Positions 1 to 10,039 of a DNA stretch of 64,000 bases are shown here, in pieces. Both the position numbers and the translations under genes were made by a program. This DNA is from Paraphysoderma sedebokerense (taxonomy: Eukaryota; Blastocladiomycota; Physodermatomycetes; Physodermatales; Physodermataceae), in NCBI GenBank assembly GCA_025602915.1, contig JAHLJZ010000101.1, positions 1 through 64,000 of the forward strand. The letters are read 5' to 3'. Each line of letters starts with the position of its first letter. The first letter of the stretch is position 1. The notes under the pieces were generated by a model. It worked only from the letters and a program-made list of their open reading frames with translations, had not been told where the DNA came from and did no database searches.

Positions 1-49
1 CGACATTGCGGTTAAGAGCCGCACACTCTACCGACTGAGTTAACCGGGC
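1..49 (-). tRNA. tRNA-Lys(CTT), cut by the window edge
   Basis: Read on the minus strand the tRNA begins at base 49 with GCCCGG, followed by a D arm and an anticodon arm whose 7-base loop is CTCTTAA (anticodon CTT, bases 14-16) closed by a TGCGG/CCGCA stem. This is the usual eukaryotic tRNA-Lys(CTT) layout. The variable loop, T arm and 3' acceptor strand lie outside the window. No intron is seen in the visible part. Confidence 0.88.
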
Positions 50-287
50 TTGGCGGGCTTCCATGGCATGTTTATTGATATTCAAAACCTTCAATTGATT
101 ATAAAATCAACTAGGAACGATGAGAAAGGTGCTCTCCAACTAAATCTCTAACCGACCCCAAAACTTTATTCGGACAAAGTCTTAGTGGTGAATTATTGAA
201 TGTACTCACACAGTCCAACAACTCTAGCTTTTGTTTCGTTTCCGCTATTCAATATGATGGAAGTGACAAATTTCAAAACACGTGACT

Positions 288-383
288 GCTCTAGTGGCGC
301 AATGGTTAGCGCGTTTGGCTGTTATTAATAACTGTATAAATACTGTTACCAAAAGGTTGGTGGTTCGAGTCCACCCTGGAGCG
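288..383 (+). tRNA. tRNA-Asn(GTT) with a 23-nt intron
   Basis: The acceptor halves GCTCTAG and CTGGAGC pair (with one T-G pair) and base 383 is the discriminator G. The D arm is GGCGCAATGGTTAGCGC, the anticodon stem is TTTGG/CCAAA, and the T arm is GGTGG-TTCGAGT-CCACC. The mature anticodon loop CTGTTAA gives anticodon GTT. Bases 325-347 form a canonical intron after position 37. The intron contains AAC, which can pair with the anticodon as in other eukaryotic pre-tRNAs. A second tRNA-Asn lies inverted at 7215-7314. Confidence 0.93.
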
Positions 384-718
384 ATTCTTTTTTTGCATTC
401 AATTCAGAATAACATCCGATTTTGCAAGGATGAATGAATTTTTAATTATATAGTAGAAGGAGCTGAATGATGTTCTAAGTTCCGGGCACCGTTGTCAAGT
501 TAAGTATGAAACTCAGTATTCATATATATGGGTCAAATCGTTTTTCAGATTTTCGTCGTCATAGCCGTGGATTCAGCTCTCATGGAGCGGGAAAGGTATT
601 GCTTTCTAAAACGCGTGACTATAATTTAACACGATTACATTAACAAATCCGCTGATATATCCGAACCCTCTTTACAGATATTTCTATCAAAATACTAAGC
701 AGTTCATAAGATATAAGT
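384..718. other. spacer between tRNA-Asn and the LRR gene
   Basis: The spacer starts with a T-run just after the tRNA (bases 385-395), the expected RNA polymerase III terminator. The rest is AT-rich with no supported coding exon and presumably holds the 5' region of the next gene. Confidence 0.5.
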
Positions 719-2350
719 ATGACTGATAGCTATGTTTCGTCTTCTATTTTCGATTACCCCGATGTATTGCACCACCTTACAGTGTACCTGTCAGTGACCG
801 ATCTCAAAAGCTTGTCTCTGACACAATCGAGCGTCACGGATCCCTGTCAACAAAGAATATATCAAAGGGTTTCGATAGACCAAAGAAATGCAGAGAAATT
901 ATGCAAAAGTCGTCTGGCGATAAGTGTTGTCTCATTGACCGTGCTTTTTAGTCACGAGGAAAATGATACTTTAAGTATATCTGATCAGGATTACTGGTGT
1001 AATTTACATAATCTTCAAAACTTGACTATTAGAAATGAAACCATCGATGCGAAATATTTGATAATCTCCTTTGAATCATTTCAAACTTTACTATCATTTC
1101 ATGGATTTTCTATTCGGATTGTATTTTCTGGGGGTTTACCTTCGACATTGAAAGATATGGCAATCGATGGATGTCAAGTCAAGAATTTACCGTCATTATC
1201 AGGGGGTTGGCAGTCGCAAGCGTGGGAGGAGAGCTATAGCTCGAAATCGCTACCCATATTACCGGATTCGCTCACCTCGCTTGTCATTTCGAACAGTCGA
1301 TTAACGTCTCTTCCAGACCCCCTTCCGCCGTCACTATCGCATTTAGATTGTAGAGATAATTACCTCGAAGTTCTTCCAAAGTCGCTTCCTCCCCGGTTAC
1401 TACACCTCAATTGCTCCGGGAATCAGTTGTCCTCTATTCCACGGCTCCCTCAATCGCTTAGTGAGCTTATCTGTAAGGATAATAATCTCACTTCACTCCC
1501 CAACAATGAGTCAACCGAGTTGCCTTCGCATCAAACCGCTCTACCGACGGGATTGAAAACATTAGTATGCTCAAATAACAAATTGACTTCTCTTCCATGT
1601 AATTTGCCACCAGGATTATTGCACTTAAATTGCAGCTGGAATGAGTTATCGTCGATCCCGCAACTTCCATTCTCCCTTAATGAGTTTATATGTGACCGCA
1701 ACCAGCTTCATTCGCTTCCATTTTTACCGGAATCTTTGACTAGTCTTTCATGTGCTTTTAATTGTATCACGGAATTACTTCGGCCTCCAAAATGTCTACC
1801 AATAGCGTTGAAAGAACTGGATTGCTCAGGTAACCAACTCACATATCTTCCAAGTGCTCTTCCCCCAGGGTTAGTATCGCTCCATTGCGCTTCGAATAAA
1901 TTGCCGTCAATTCCGCCACTCCCATCATTATTAGTTGACTTAATATGTGACGATAACCAACTTCAATCACTTCCTGCTTTACCACAATCATTAACGAAGC
2001 TTTCATGCAACCAGAATCAACTGGCGGATTTTTTCTCAGCCTCAAACGTTTTACCGCAATCACTTAACATTTTCCTTTGTCCAAACAATCAAATTAAATC
2101 GCTTCCGACGCTTCCGGGAAAATTACAATATTTCAATTGTTCGGAAAATCAAATTTCGTCAATCCCACAACTCCCGGCAACTTTGAAATTCCTTAATTGT
2201 CAGAACAATCGACTCCAGAGCCTGCCTTCCTTACCCAAATCATTGACCTCTCTCAATTGTAACGGGAATAACCTGGAAAGCTTACCTGCTCTTCCCGATT
2301 CACTTGGGACAACCGGGACAACCGGGACAGCCAGGACAACCTCAAGCTAG
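719..2350 (+). CDS. F-box and leucine-rich-repeat protein
   Basis: A 543-residue single-exon frame starts at ATG 719. Residues about 12-55 look like an F-box (FDYPDVLHHLTVYLSVTDLK). From about residue 180 to the end there are roughly 14 tandem units of 20-23 residues of the form LPxSLxxLxCxxNxLxSLP. These are short leucine-rich repeats, closer in style to bacterial IpaH-type and amoebozoan repeats than to the long LRRs of yeast Grr1. F-box/LRR proteins usually bind substrates for SCF ubiquitin ligases, so that role is inferred. The frame leaves the LRR pattern at about 2307 and ends as a Gly-Thr run at 2350. The +1 frame (2304-2486) continues with GQPGQPG, then IPPSVRSITLYGNPL, which again looks like an LRR end. 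A one-base frameshift or a sequencing error is therefore likely, and the intended C-terminus is probably near 2486. Confidence 0.82.
   Translation: MTDSYVSSSIFDYPDVLHHLTVYLSVTDLKSLSLTQSSVTDPCQQRIYQRVSIDQRNAEKLCKSRLAISVVSLTVLFSHEENDTLSISDQDYWCNLHNLQNLTIRNETIDAKYLIISFESFQTLLSFHGFSIRIVFSGGLPSTLKDMAIDGCQVKNLPSLSGGWQSQAWEESYSSKSLPILPDSLTSLVISNSRLTSLPDPLPPSLSHLDCRDNYLEVLPKSLPPRLLHLNCSGNQLSSIPRLPQSLSELICKDNNLTSLPNNESTELPSHQTALPTGLKTLVCSNNKLTSLPCNLPPGLLHLNCSWNELSSIPQLPFSLNEFICDRNQLHSLPFLPESLTSLSCAFNCITELLRPPKCLPIALKELDCSGNQLTYLPSALPPGLVSLHCASNKLPSIPPLPSLLVDLICDDNQLQSLPALPQSLTKLSCNQNQLADFFSASNVLPQSLNIFLCPNNQIKSLPTLPGKLQYFNCSENQISSIPQLPATLKFLNCQNNRLQSLPSLPKSLTSLNCNGNNLESLPALPDSLGTTGTTGTARTTSS
2307..2341 (+). 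repeat. 9-bp tandem repeat (GGACAACCG) in the LRR gene
   Basis: Nearly four units: GGACAACCG twice, GGACAGCCA, then GGACAACC. In the LRR frame they read Gly-Thr-Thr; in the +1 frame they read Gly-Gln-Pro. The repeat sits exactly where the LRR frame is lost. A 9-bp unit cannot by itself shift the frame, so a separate one-base change is needed. Confidence 0.85.
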
Positions 2351-2486
2351 TCCAGTTCCAGGAATGAATAATATCAGAGAAATTTCTCAAATACCTCCGT
2401 CTGTCCGGTCCATAACTTTGTATGGTAACCCGCTGAATGCGCGGCCTGTTTTACCGTTAAATTGTGAAATTCATGAAGATGAGTAA

Positions 2487-4023
2487 TATGCAATCAGGTT
2501 GTGATATGGTGAGAATACTTAATTCCCTGTAAATCATCTTTACATAATTAAATTAGACTGTGGTTCCAATACTCAATTCCTACATTACACTGTTCCAATA
2601 CTGAGATATTGTTAATAAAACGTCCTTGGTAAAGAAAAAGACTTGGATTGACGAGAATGAATAACATATACAAAGCGCACCGGTACCGCATATCCCAACG
2701 TATTAACATGTTTGGCTAGTAACTAATGATATGACATAAAAATAATGCAACGTCCTTGGCCTTAAGATGAACCCTGTCTTCTATTGAGATCCTACAGATC
2801 AGGTGTCAAAATTCTTTTGGCCAGCTTCAAAAACGTTGATTTTGTTCTCTCATGATCAGTTGTATAGATTCATAATTCTTGCATCAATTTTTTTTTATTT
2901 GCACATGTTATTCCACATGTAGAAAATCCATGGAGCAGAGTCTCTATCTGTAGGTTAGTGCAGAACCACAGAGGCCATTCATCATGAGTACAGGAGTATG
3001 ATTCAGCGCGATCTCGTTGAAGCTGAATTACTATGGCGGTTCGTAGCAAATCCTGCATTTAATGTACCCAAAATTCTGATACAAAATCGGGTAAAAGCTT
3101 ATTAAAATTAAAACTTTTGCCAACTATCTGAGGATTATTTCTTTCCATTATGAATGTTCGCTGCATTAATAGTTCATGATGACACAATTATAACCATTTT
3201 ACACAATCATTCGCGGCAATCTACTTTGACTACATATTGTTGAAGCCGTCTGTGGACGCGTAAAAACGTGAATCGTCGTTTTCCTCCTCATTTAAAGTGA
3301 ATGAATATATTTGTATTGATTTCGGTATATTTTGTCTTTCGTTTGAGTCCAATCTGGTAAGCGACTGAAAACTCGTCATCTGCTCAAAGGGCTCGGCCAT
3401 TCTTTCAAATCAATATTCAAATTATCAAATTTCATTTACATATTCACACTGTCACATACCCGTTTGATGAGTCAAAATTGACTCTAAATCTCACCACCAA
3501 CCAAGAATAGGAGTCCATCACATTTACCTTCGATACATGAAGTTAGTCAAGTTTTTAATTAATACCGCCGAATCCAGCCGGACTTCCCATGTCCTTATCT
3601 CTCCAATAGTTGTTCCGATCATTTCTCTTTAGTTGAGTATTACAAGGTTACAAGAAAATAAGAGTAAATCAAATTGAGTAATAAAAGGGAAAGAAAAAGA
3701 CACGAGAAAATGAAACAAAGATGTTGGAAAAAAGATAAAAGTTTCAACATAGTAACATAGAGTAATTATTGAACACAAAAAAACTGACAAAGAATACAAG
3801 GGTATCAAAAATCAATAAGATTACTAGAAAAAGCATAAAAGAAAAATGAACAGAAGAGATAACACTCGAGATACATTAAATTTAAATTAGAGCGGCTCAT
3901 CCCTCTAAATATTCATTTGTCATTCATCTCGCAATTTCAATTCGGTAAGAAAACCTGCTGAGAATTCCTGCGCATGTTTACTGTACAATCGGGATTCAAT
4001 GTCGTATATGCAAAGTCTCAAAA
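2487..4023. other. intergenic, no supported gene
   Basis: AT-rich sequence between the LRR gene and the 3' end of the RapGAP gene. The only frame of note is 62 codons on the minus strand (2870-3058), without a recognisable domain. No tRNA or long repeat was seen. Confidence 0.4.
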
Positions 4024-6440
4024 CTATCCCAGAAATCGTTCGGCAATATCATACAGTAATACGGTTCTGGTTCTCGAAATTTTCGGTGCGAAGGATGGTG
4101 ACTTGTAAGAGGCTCGTTCCCCATTAACCACTGTAATGTGAGTTTTTGATCAAATCGGCGAAGCGGATGAAGTGAATAACCAGAGTGGATCAACAACGAC
4201 ACGAAAGTAAGTATACAATGCGAAATGATCGGAGTAAAGTTCAACGATAACATACGCTTATGCAAGAAGAAATCCCTTCCCACGGCATCCTTTTTGAAAA
4301 TTGGGGGTTCCGGTAGTTCTGGGGTAAAACTGGGGACTCCTTTCTTATCAACCACTTGTATTCTGAATCGTTTTTTGAATCGCAATTCAGTGGGGCAAGT
4401 CGGATGGTTAATATCCAATCAAAAAGAAACAGCGTTAGAACGAAAGTTATCAACAAACCGGTATCCGTCGCCTTCAGGCTTCACAAAGGCGATTACATCT
4501 ATTCAATACAAATTTAAATTATCAGTCGGGACGGGCACAGGTGATGAGCAAGTATCGCATAACTTCCATAGAATCATACGTACGATTTTGTTTTGAAGTC
4601 AGCGTATTCAGAGCGAATGGTGTATCTGAATCTTGAAATATGATAAGGACGATGTCATTTCCGATATGTCGCTTTTTCTCGATCTATTGCGAATTATTTG
4701 AAAAAGATGTCGAATTCATCGTAAAGCGGACATAATCGAACGGATCAGAAAAATAGAAAAGCACGCTTAGAACCAGTCGTCGATACCGCAAGTGCATATA
4801 CTTCCCGTTCAAACATAGCAGAAGGAGATGAAGTACCTGCTGTTTATCCCCAGCAACATGCGGTAGATATGTAGAGACATGAAACATTATTTCATATCCT
4901 TGCCACTTAGTGTATACTGATTTTGAACCAGTTTGCCCATCTTATTTGTCATGATGCACAATGGATGGTGGAAGCAGTGATAGAGAAGATGAAAAGATAC
5001 GTAGAGTGAAACATTTCAGAACATCAATTTGGTACTTCGCAATCGAGCAACAATTTTAAAACGAAAATTGAGAAAACAAAATTTCAAACATACTGGCTAC
5101 GTCTAGTCCAGCTCTGTATCCTTTCCAATTCCTTAGTTCTATTGTTTCGCCGATAAAATTTAAGAATTCTCGAAATTCCGGTGATGTATCCGCTATTGTG
5201 ACCGTGGTAGTTCATTCAAAGATAATTCGGGAAAATAGGAATGATAATGTTAGACTAGGCATTAGATGAGCATTGATGGATTCAGATCAGGCAAGGTAAA
5301 TGGCGGAAGTGTTGACTTTATCCAACAACCGAAAACAAACAAATCTGACGCTGGGATCGGACTTGATCAAGATCAAGAATCACAGAACATACCTTCTTTA
5401 TTGGAAAACATTTCTTCTTCTGTTCTCTGACCACTTCTTAAATAACACAGTCCAAACTTATAAGATCGAATCACCTGTCGCTCCTCCATTGCCAACAGCT
5501 CGTTGGGCAAATTTCCGTCTTTGCACACTTTCAAAACATTGACTGGTAGCGACGGGCTGATTGATTTCAGAAGAGTCATAGGAGTGGGACCCCAACCAAG
5601 GACCTTGCGGTACCACGGGATAGGGACAGAAGAGCAGGGGATAGAGAGACGATCGGAGCCCTGTTTATGTGTACAAAAAAGACGGGGTGGAGGGAAATAG
5701 AGCGGTTAGAGTGAGAAATATACTAGCAGCGGTCGACGACATAACCGGGGGAAGGAAATCAATGATCAAACCTCAGTTGTTCGAACCAACGCTTTATATG
5801 TCACTCCATCCTCGATTACGGAGACGGCCACAGGACCGCGAGAACTAGAAGTAGTAAGAAAGTTCGTATGTGCTAGATTTTAAAAATGTTGCATCGATCC
5901 GGGGCGGGATTAGAGGAGGTTGAGAATGCGTGAAGAACAGCACATCGATGAAGTGATGGGTTAGCGTGGAGAGATATGCCGTTGCAAGATAATATAGTCG
6001 AATGAAGATCGAACGGGAGCAGAAGTAAGGTTGAAAATAGATTCCACGGTAAAAAATTGAAAGTTAGTTAGTGGTACGTGAAACATGTCGCACGCAACGG
6101 AAATTTGACGAGCTTATAAATATAGCATCTCATTACTACATATTTACTCCTAATACTAAATTGAATTTGAATTGAACGGAGACATCGTCGCTCATTTTCT
6201 GGCAAACATCACTGCAACAGTGCGCCCAGTTGGCGGAAAGATATAACAAAGCGACGAAATCACCAATACAAAAATCGATAATGAAAAATCCAACAACATA
6301 CGTTTTCCAAAGAAATGATCCCTGTACCAGATGATATCCTTTTCGCATTCTTGAAGTAAACTTTCATGAACTCCTGTAATCTTTGCGGAAGAATTTGTGG
6401 GATGAAGTTTGAAGTCGGCTCCTGTAGTGTCGACTGACAT
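4024..6440 (-). CDS. RapGAP-domain GTPase activator
   Basis: Nine exons join without a phase error: 6440-6302, 5872-5772, 5660-5393, 5192-5094, 4940-4837, 4683-4584, 4498-4459, 4362-4256, 4130-4024 (354 residues). Nearly the whole protein is one Rap/Ran-GAP domain. Landmarks are [74 protein letters not shown] and [13 protein letters not shown]. The Asn in HIGND corresponds to the catalytic asparagine thumb of the Rap1GAP family. The protein should stimulate GTP hydrolysis by a Rap/Rsr1-type small GTPase; the partner is inferred. The chosen start is ATG 6440, 46 codons before the first intron. An extra upstream exon is possible: a frame at 6889-6688 has a good donor GTTAGT. Intron 1 is long (429 nt). 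Confidence 0.88.
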
Positions 6441-7214
6441 GATTTTACTGTACACTGTCTGTTTATGAAACTTTCAACTTATATTCCTGATGGTGGTGAC
6501 AAAAGTATGAAGTGATAAGAAGTAACGTGCGGTTGTTTTTGAGTTGGGGTGAAGTGCGAACGACGAGGAGTTGCAAATTCGTCGGTATGTTCTGCAAAAT
6601 GAAATTATTGGTATGATCAGTATAAAGCAAAATATTTACTTAATTATCAAATAAAAAGATTATATGGCATCTATTTTTAGAGACTAACCTTCAATCTTTG
6701 AAATAAAGGGAGGGATGAGAACAAAGAGCGAAAAAGGGGAGGGGGCGAGCGGAGGAGGGGAGGAAGGACGGAGGAAAACGATTGCTGAAGATGCTCAGAT
6801 GTAGAAAGAATGCACTCGATGATACAAGGACGGAAAGAGCAACGACAGCACAGATTCTGAAATGATGATGGCGATGTTGGATTTATCACCTGTACGACCC
6901 GGAAGAACGCGAGACATTTCGTTCCCAGAAGTCAAATTCCATTCGAATTATCGCAATATTGCAAAATGAATGCCTATTTATTATTCATAATTGCCATTTA
7001 TTTAATTGAGCAAATATCTGTTCGCCATATTTATTAAACACATGTTACAGACTTTTTATTGTCAGCTGACACAACTTAACGATTAATTTTGCATCAAAGA
7101 TTAGAAGTGTGTTCCTTTAAGATGACTCTACCATATCGCAATACGAAATATTGGCGACTGCATACAAGAGATGCAAAATTAAGATACTCTTTCCCACTGC
7201 AACGAGAGGCAAAA
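6441..7214. other. 5' region of the RapGAP gene
   Basis: Upstream of the chosen RapGAP start. A minus-strand open stretch (6889-6688), very pyrimidine-rich in its 3' half and followed by a GTTAGT donor, may be an untranslated or extra 5' exon; its coding status is open. Nothing else is supported. Confidence 0.35.
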
Positions 7215-7314
7215 CGCTCCAGGGTGGACTCGACCCACCAACCTTTTGGTAACAGTCAATTTGATCCATTTCGCCTTTAACAGCCAAACGCGCTAACCAT
7301 TGCGCCACTAGAGC
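7215..7314 (-). tRNA. tRNA-Asn(GTT) with a 27-nt intron and a variant T loop
   Basis: Read on the minus strand this matches the tRNA at 288-383 through the acceptor, D and anticodon arms and carries anticodon GTT at 7281-7279. The intron (7277-7251, 27 nt) differs in length and sequence from the other copy, although both end in ACTGTT. The T arm reads GGTGG-GTCGAGT-CCACC, so T54 of the usual TTCGAGT loop is replaced by G, while the T stem stays intact. Function may be normal or impaired. Confidence 0.88.
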
Positions 7315-8030
7315 AGTTGTTTCAGATCTGGCTATTTGTACATATGTTTCAGAAATTAGTATTGTCTCGTCAAAATCAGCCTTTCTCGCAAATTGAGGTT
7401 AGCATTTTCTTTGTATTCAGCATTTTATTCTTTGACGTCCAGCCAATCAACTGCAATGAAATAGGTTGTCCTGAATCGGAGCCGTCCGGTATATGTGTGT
7501 ACTACGGGGTAGTTTGCATCATTCAGGTTTGAATAAGATCCGGTTGATGATGGTATAAATATTTGCTATCTGGGCTGCACAATCCAGGAGGATCCGAGGT
7601 CACATACGATGGAGGTTTGGATGAAGCATGTACAAGTCCTTTCTTTTTCCATTTCAAAATTTCGTTGATGAAGTTATGACTACAGATAGTGTATATATTT
7701 TGGCGCCTCGTTTGCTTCAAATCTATAACCACATTTTTCTCCTTCCTAGACCTCAACCCCACTCCCTTTACTTTTCCTACATGCATAATGCCAGACATTA
7801 ACCGTAGTCTTGAATTCTGGAACTGACAATATTTGAAAACAACAACTCAGAAATAAGTGAAATAATAAGCACAAGATACAAGAAATAAAAGTGAACTTAA
7901 AGTACACTGTACAATTTAATTCCAAACTCGGCGAAACCTCACCAACCCCTCCACCACATAATGAGATTATTATCACCAATTAAAGTATAATTCGTAGGAT
8001 ATAGAGGATATTGTGAAATAGTCGAAAGAC
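7315..8030. other. spacer between UBL3-like gene and tRNA-Asn
   Basis: Contains a 91-codon minus-strand frame from a true ATG (7798-7523), rich in Lys and Arg, with no recognisable domain and no clear promoter. It may be part of the UBL3-like 3' region rather than a gene. Otherwise nothing was seen. Confidence 0.3.
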
Positions 8031-9508
8031 TCACGAGATAATGCAACAGCACTTCGAGGATGAATCCTTGTCTTTGCCTAGAAAAATGCAATGATGGAGA
8101 AGATGATTGAACGACGATTGGATGGTGTGAAATGAAGGATGAATGAAACCCAATAGAAGTTTTGGTAAGAAGCCACGGAGTATTGTTATACTAGCAATTG
8201 TAGAGAATAGTCATACCAGCACTCTCAACTTTCTGTCGGACTACCAAATGGACCGTCGTGACTTCACCCGTCGGAATCTTATTGGCTGTATTCGGTCGAT
8301 GTCATATATGTCGAATGTTTGAGGGCGGAGTCAAAGAACGAGGAAAATTGATAGGAGATTGTCATTGATATCCCAAATGAGTGGAAGAGAACAAAACAGA
8401 GAAGGATTGTTAATGGTTCTCATTCTAGCGACAACTGCACAGCTCGGACGTCTGTCGAACCACCAGATCCCACATCATTCAACTTAGGCAAAATGTCATC
8501 CATGCAAAATCTTCTAAAGAAAGAAAAAACGACATCGGAAACGGAAAACAAACCTTCCAACGTTGTGTCAGCTTCTAAAAATCGACCTCTATGTAACATT
8601 TTTAAACTTTCGAATGCCGTGGGTTTCTGCTCGTCTTGCCACTCTGAAAGTATAATATATTTGTATTTTGTTAAAATGTCGATTCGTTTTGCGAGCGAAT
8701 TTAATATATCGAAGTTGATGAAACCAAGACGGTGTCATAGAGAATAGGATGCGGACAGTTCAAATTAAGATGGAATATTACGGTTAGAATGGATTCGTAA
8801 GCATAAAAGGAACAGCCAATGGGGAAATGCTTTAAATAAATAAAGCAAAGGAATATCGGCTTCAACTGTGAGAAACAATGAACGGTCATAGATAGCCGTT
8901 TGCTCAACGAAGAATGAAAAGAAGGATGAAAATGGTTATACAGCCAGCCTTCAACGCAATATAAATGACCGATCTTCTCTCTGTTATGATATTTCTCATA
9001 TCAGTGAATAAGCATCTGCACTCGAATATTATTTGTCATCTAGTCGTTCGAAAGCTGACTGCTGTATCCATTTCCTAACTAACGTGGTTTCTGCAATAAC
9101 ATTGACCCATTGGCAAGTATCAACAAGAAGAGAATATAACCCACCTTTAGGCCACCATTCCCACACATTCTTCACGATGTCACCGATAGTCTGACTCGGA
9201 TTGAACACCCACCCTTCCTTTTTCTTTCCACTAACGAGTAAGAACGTTAAAACAACTTTATCAGCTGGGATAGCTTCATTTGGCGATATAGATGTTGGCT
9301 CTGGGGTGGTCTGTTTGGTGGAAGGGGATGTGGATGTAGGAGCAGTTAAAGTTTGTTGTGATGGCTGTGGGGGTTGAGTTGATGCGTTCTCGGAGTTGTT
9401 TTCCGACTGAGGTGACGGTGCTATCGGGTTTAATTGTGAATTTGAATTTGTTATTGATGTGGTAGGTTGTTCGAGCGCAGGAGACGGCTCGGATGCTGCA
9501 GTTGACAT
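8031..9508 (-). CDS. UBL3: UBL3/MUB-type membrane-anchored ubiquitin-fold protein
   Basis: Four exons join in phase: 9508-9145, 8643-8554, 8285-8217, 8077-8031 (189 residues). Residues 1-85 are a Ser/Thr/Pro/Gln-rich extension. The rest is a ubiquitin-like fold matching UBL3: VVLTFLLVSGKKKEGWVF, then IGDIVKNVWEWWPKEW, KMLHRGRFLEADTTLE and GEVTTVHLVVRQ. The C-terminus is SSSKCCCIIS, a CaaX box (CIIS) preceded by two more cysteines. This predicts prenylation, possibly with palmitoylation, and membrane attachment, as known for animal UBL3 and plant MUBs. Intron 1 is 501 nt, unusually long here. It lies just downstream of the NIMA kinase on the same strand. There is no C-terminal Gly-Gly, so conjugation is not expected. 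Confidence 0.9.
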
Positions 9509-10039
9509 TGCGGTATATATGTATCTTCAGTGCTTCTTATGTTTTAAGTGGGAATATGAATGAACGGGATGATGGAGATTGGGAGCAAAACTGGATACGG
9601 GCGAGTCGCACTAAAATGAAAAATGAAAAATCCTTTTGGAAAGTGATGTAGCGATAAAAAAATAGCCACAATAATTTTCCGATGGAATTAACAGACAACT
9701 TGTCAGCAGTGCTATAGAGACACTTATATATTGGTATGCACAGTGTCAACTATCGCCTATATGAGATCAATGACAACTAAATCAAGAGAGACGGCATTGC
9801 CGACACCGCAAGCCGAAAATCTCATTAGCAAAACATATACACAAAGCAAATCCACTATATCCTGATAGTCAAGTTGAGCAAGGACAAATTAAATTTTTTT
9901 CTCTCTATGTATTTACAAATTTAGTCCGGCAGTTACGGCGGCAGCACACAAATCAAGCGAACAGAATGTATTCTAATTATCTGAGCCGTCACCCGCCTAA
10001 TACGATAATAACAGCGTTCTGCGTATTTTGAAGTCTACA
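9509..10039. other. spacer between NIMA kinase and UBL3-like gene
   Basis: 531 bp between two same-strand genes. It holds the kinase 3' region and the UBL3-like promoter. No exon or RNA gene was recognised. Confidence 0.45.

Noticed and set aside
2240-2360. An intron explaining the frame change in the LRR gene
   Set aside because: The only GT..AG pairs that fit would remove a perfectly good LRR unit (LNCNGNNLESLPALP). A one-base shift fits better.
6192-6455. Minus-strand frame with a predicted membrane helix ([20 protein letters not shown])
   Set aside because: Only its first part is coding (RapGAP exon 1, to 6302). The hydrophobic stretch is read-through of intron 1. The same holds for the hydrophobic frame at 4241-4456, which reads through RapGAP introns.
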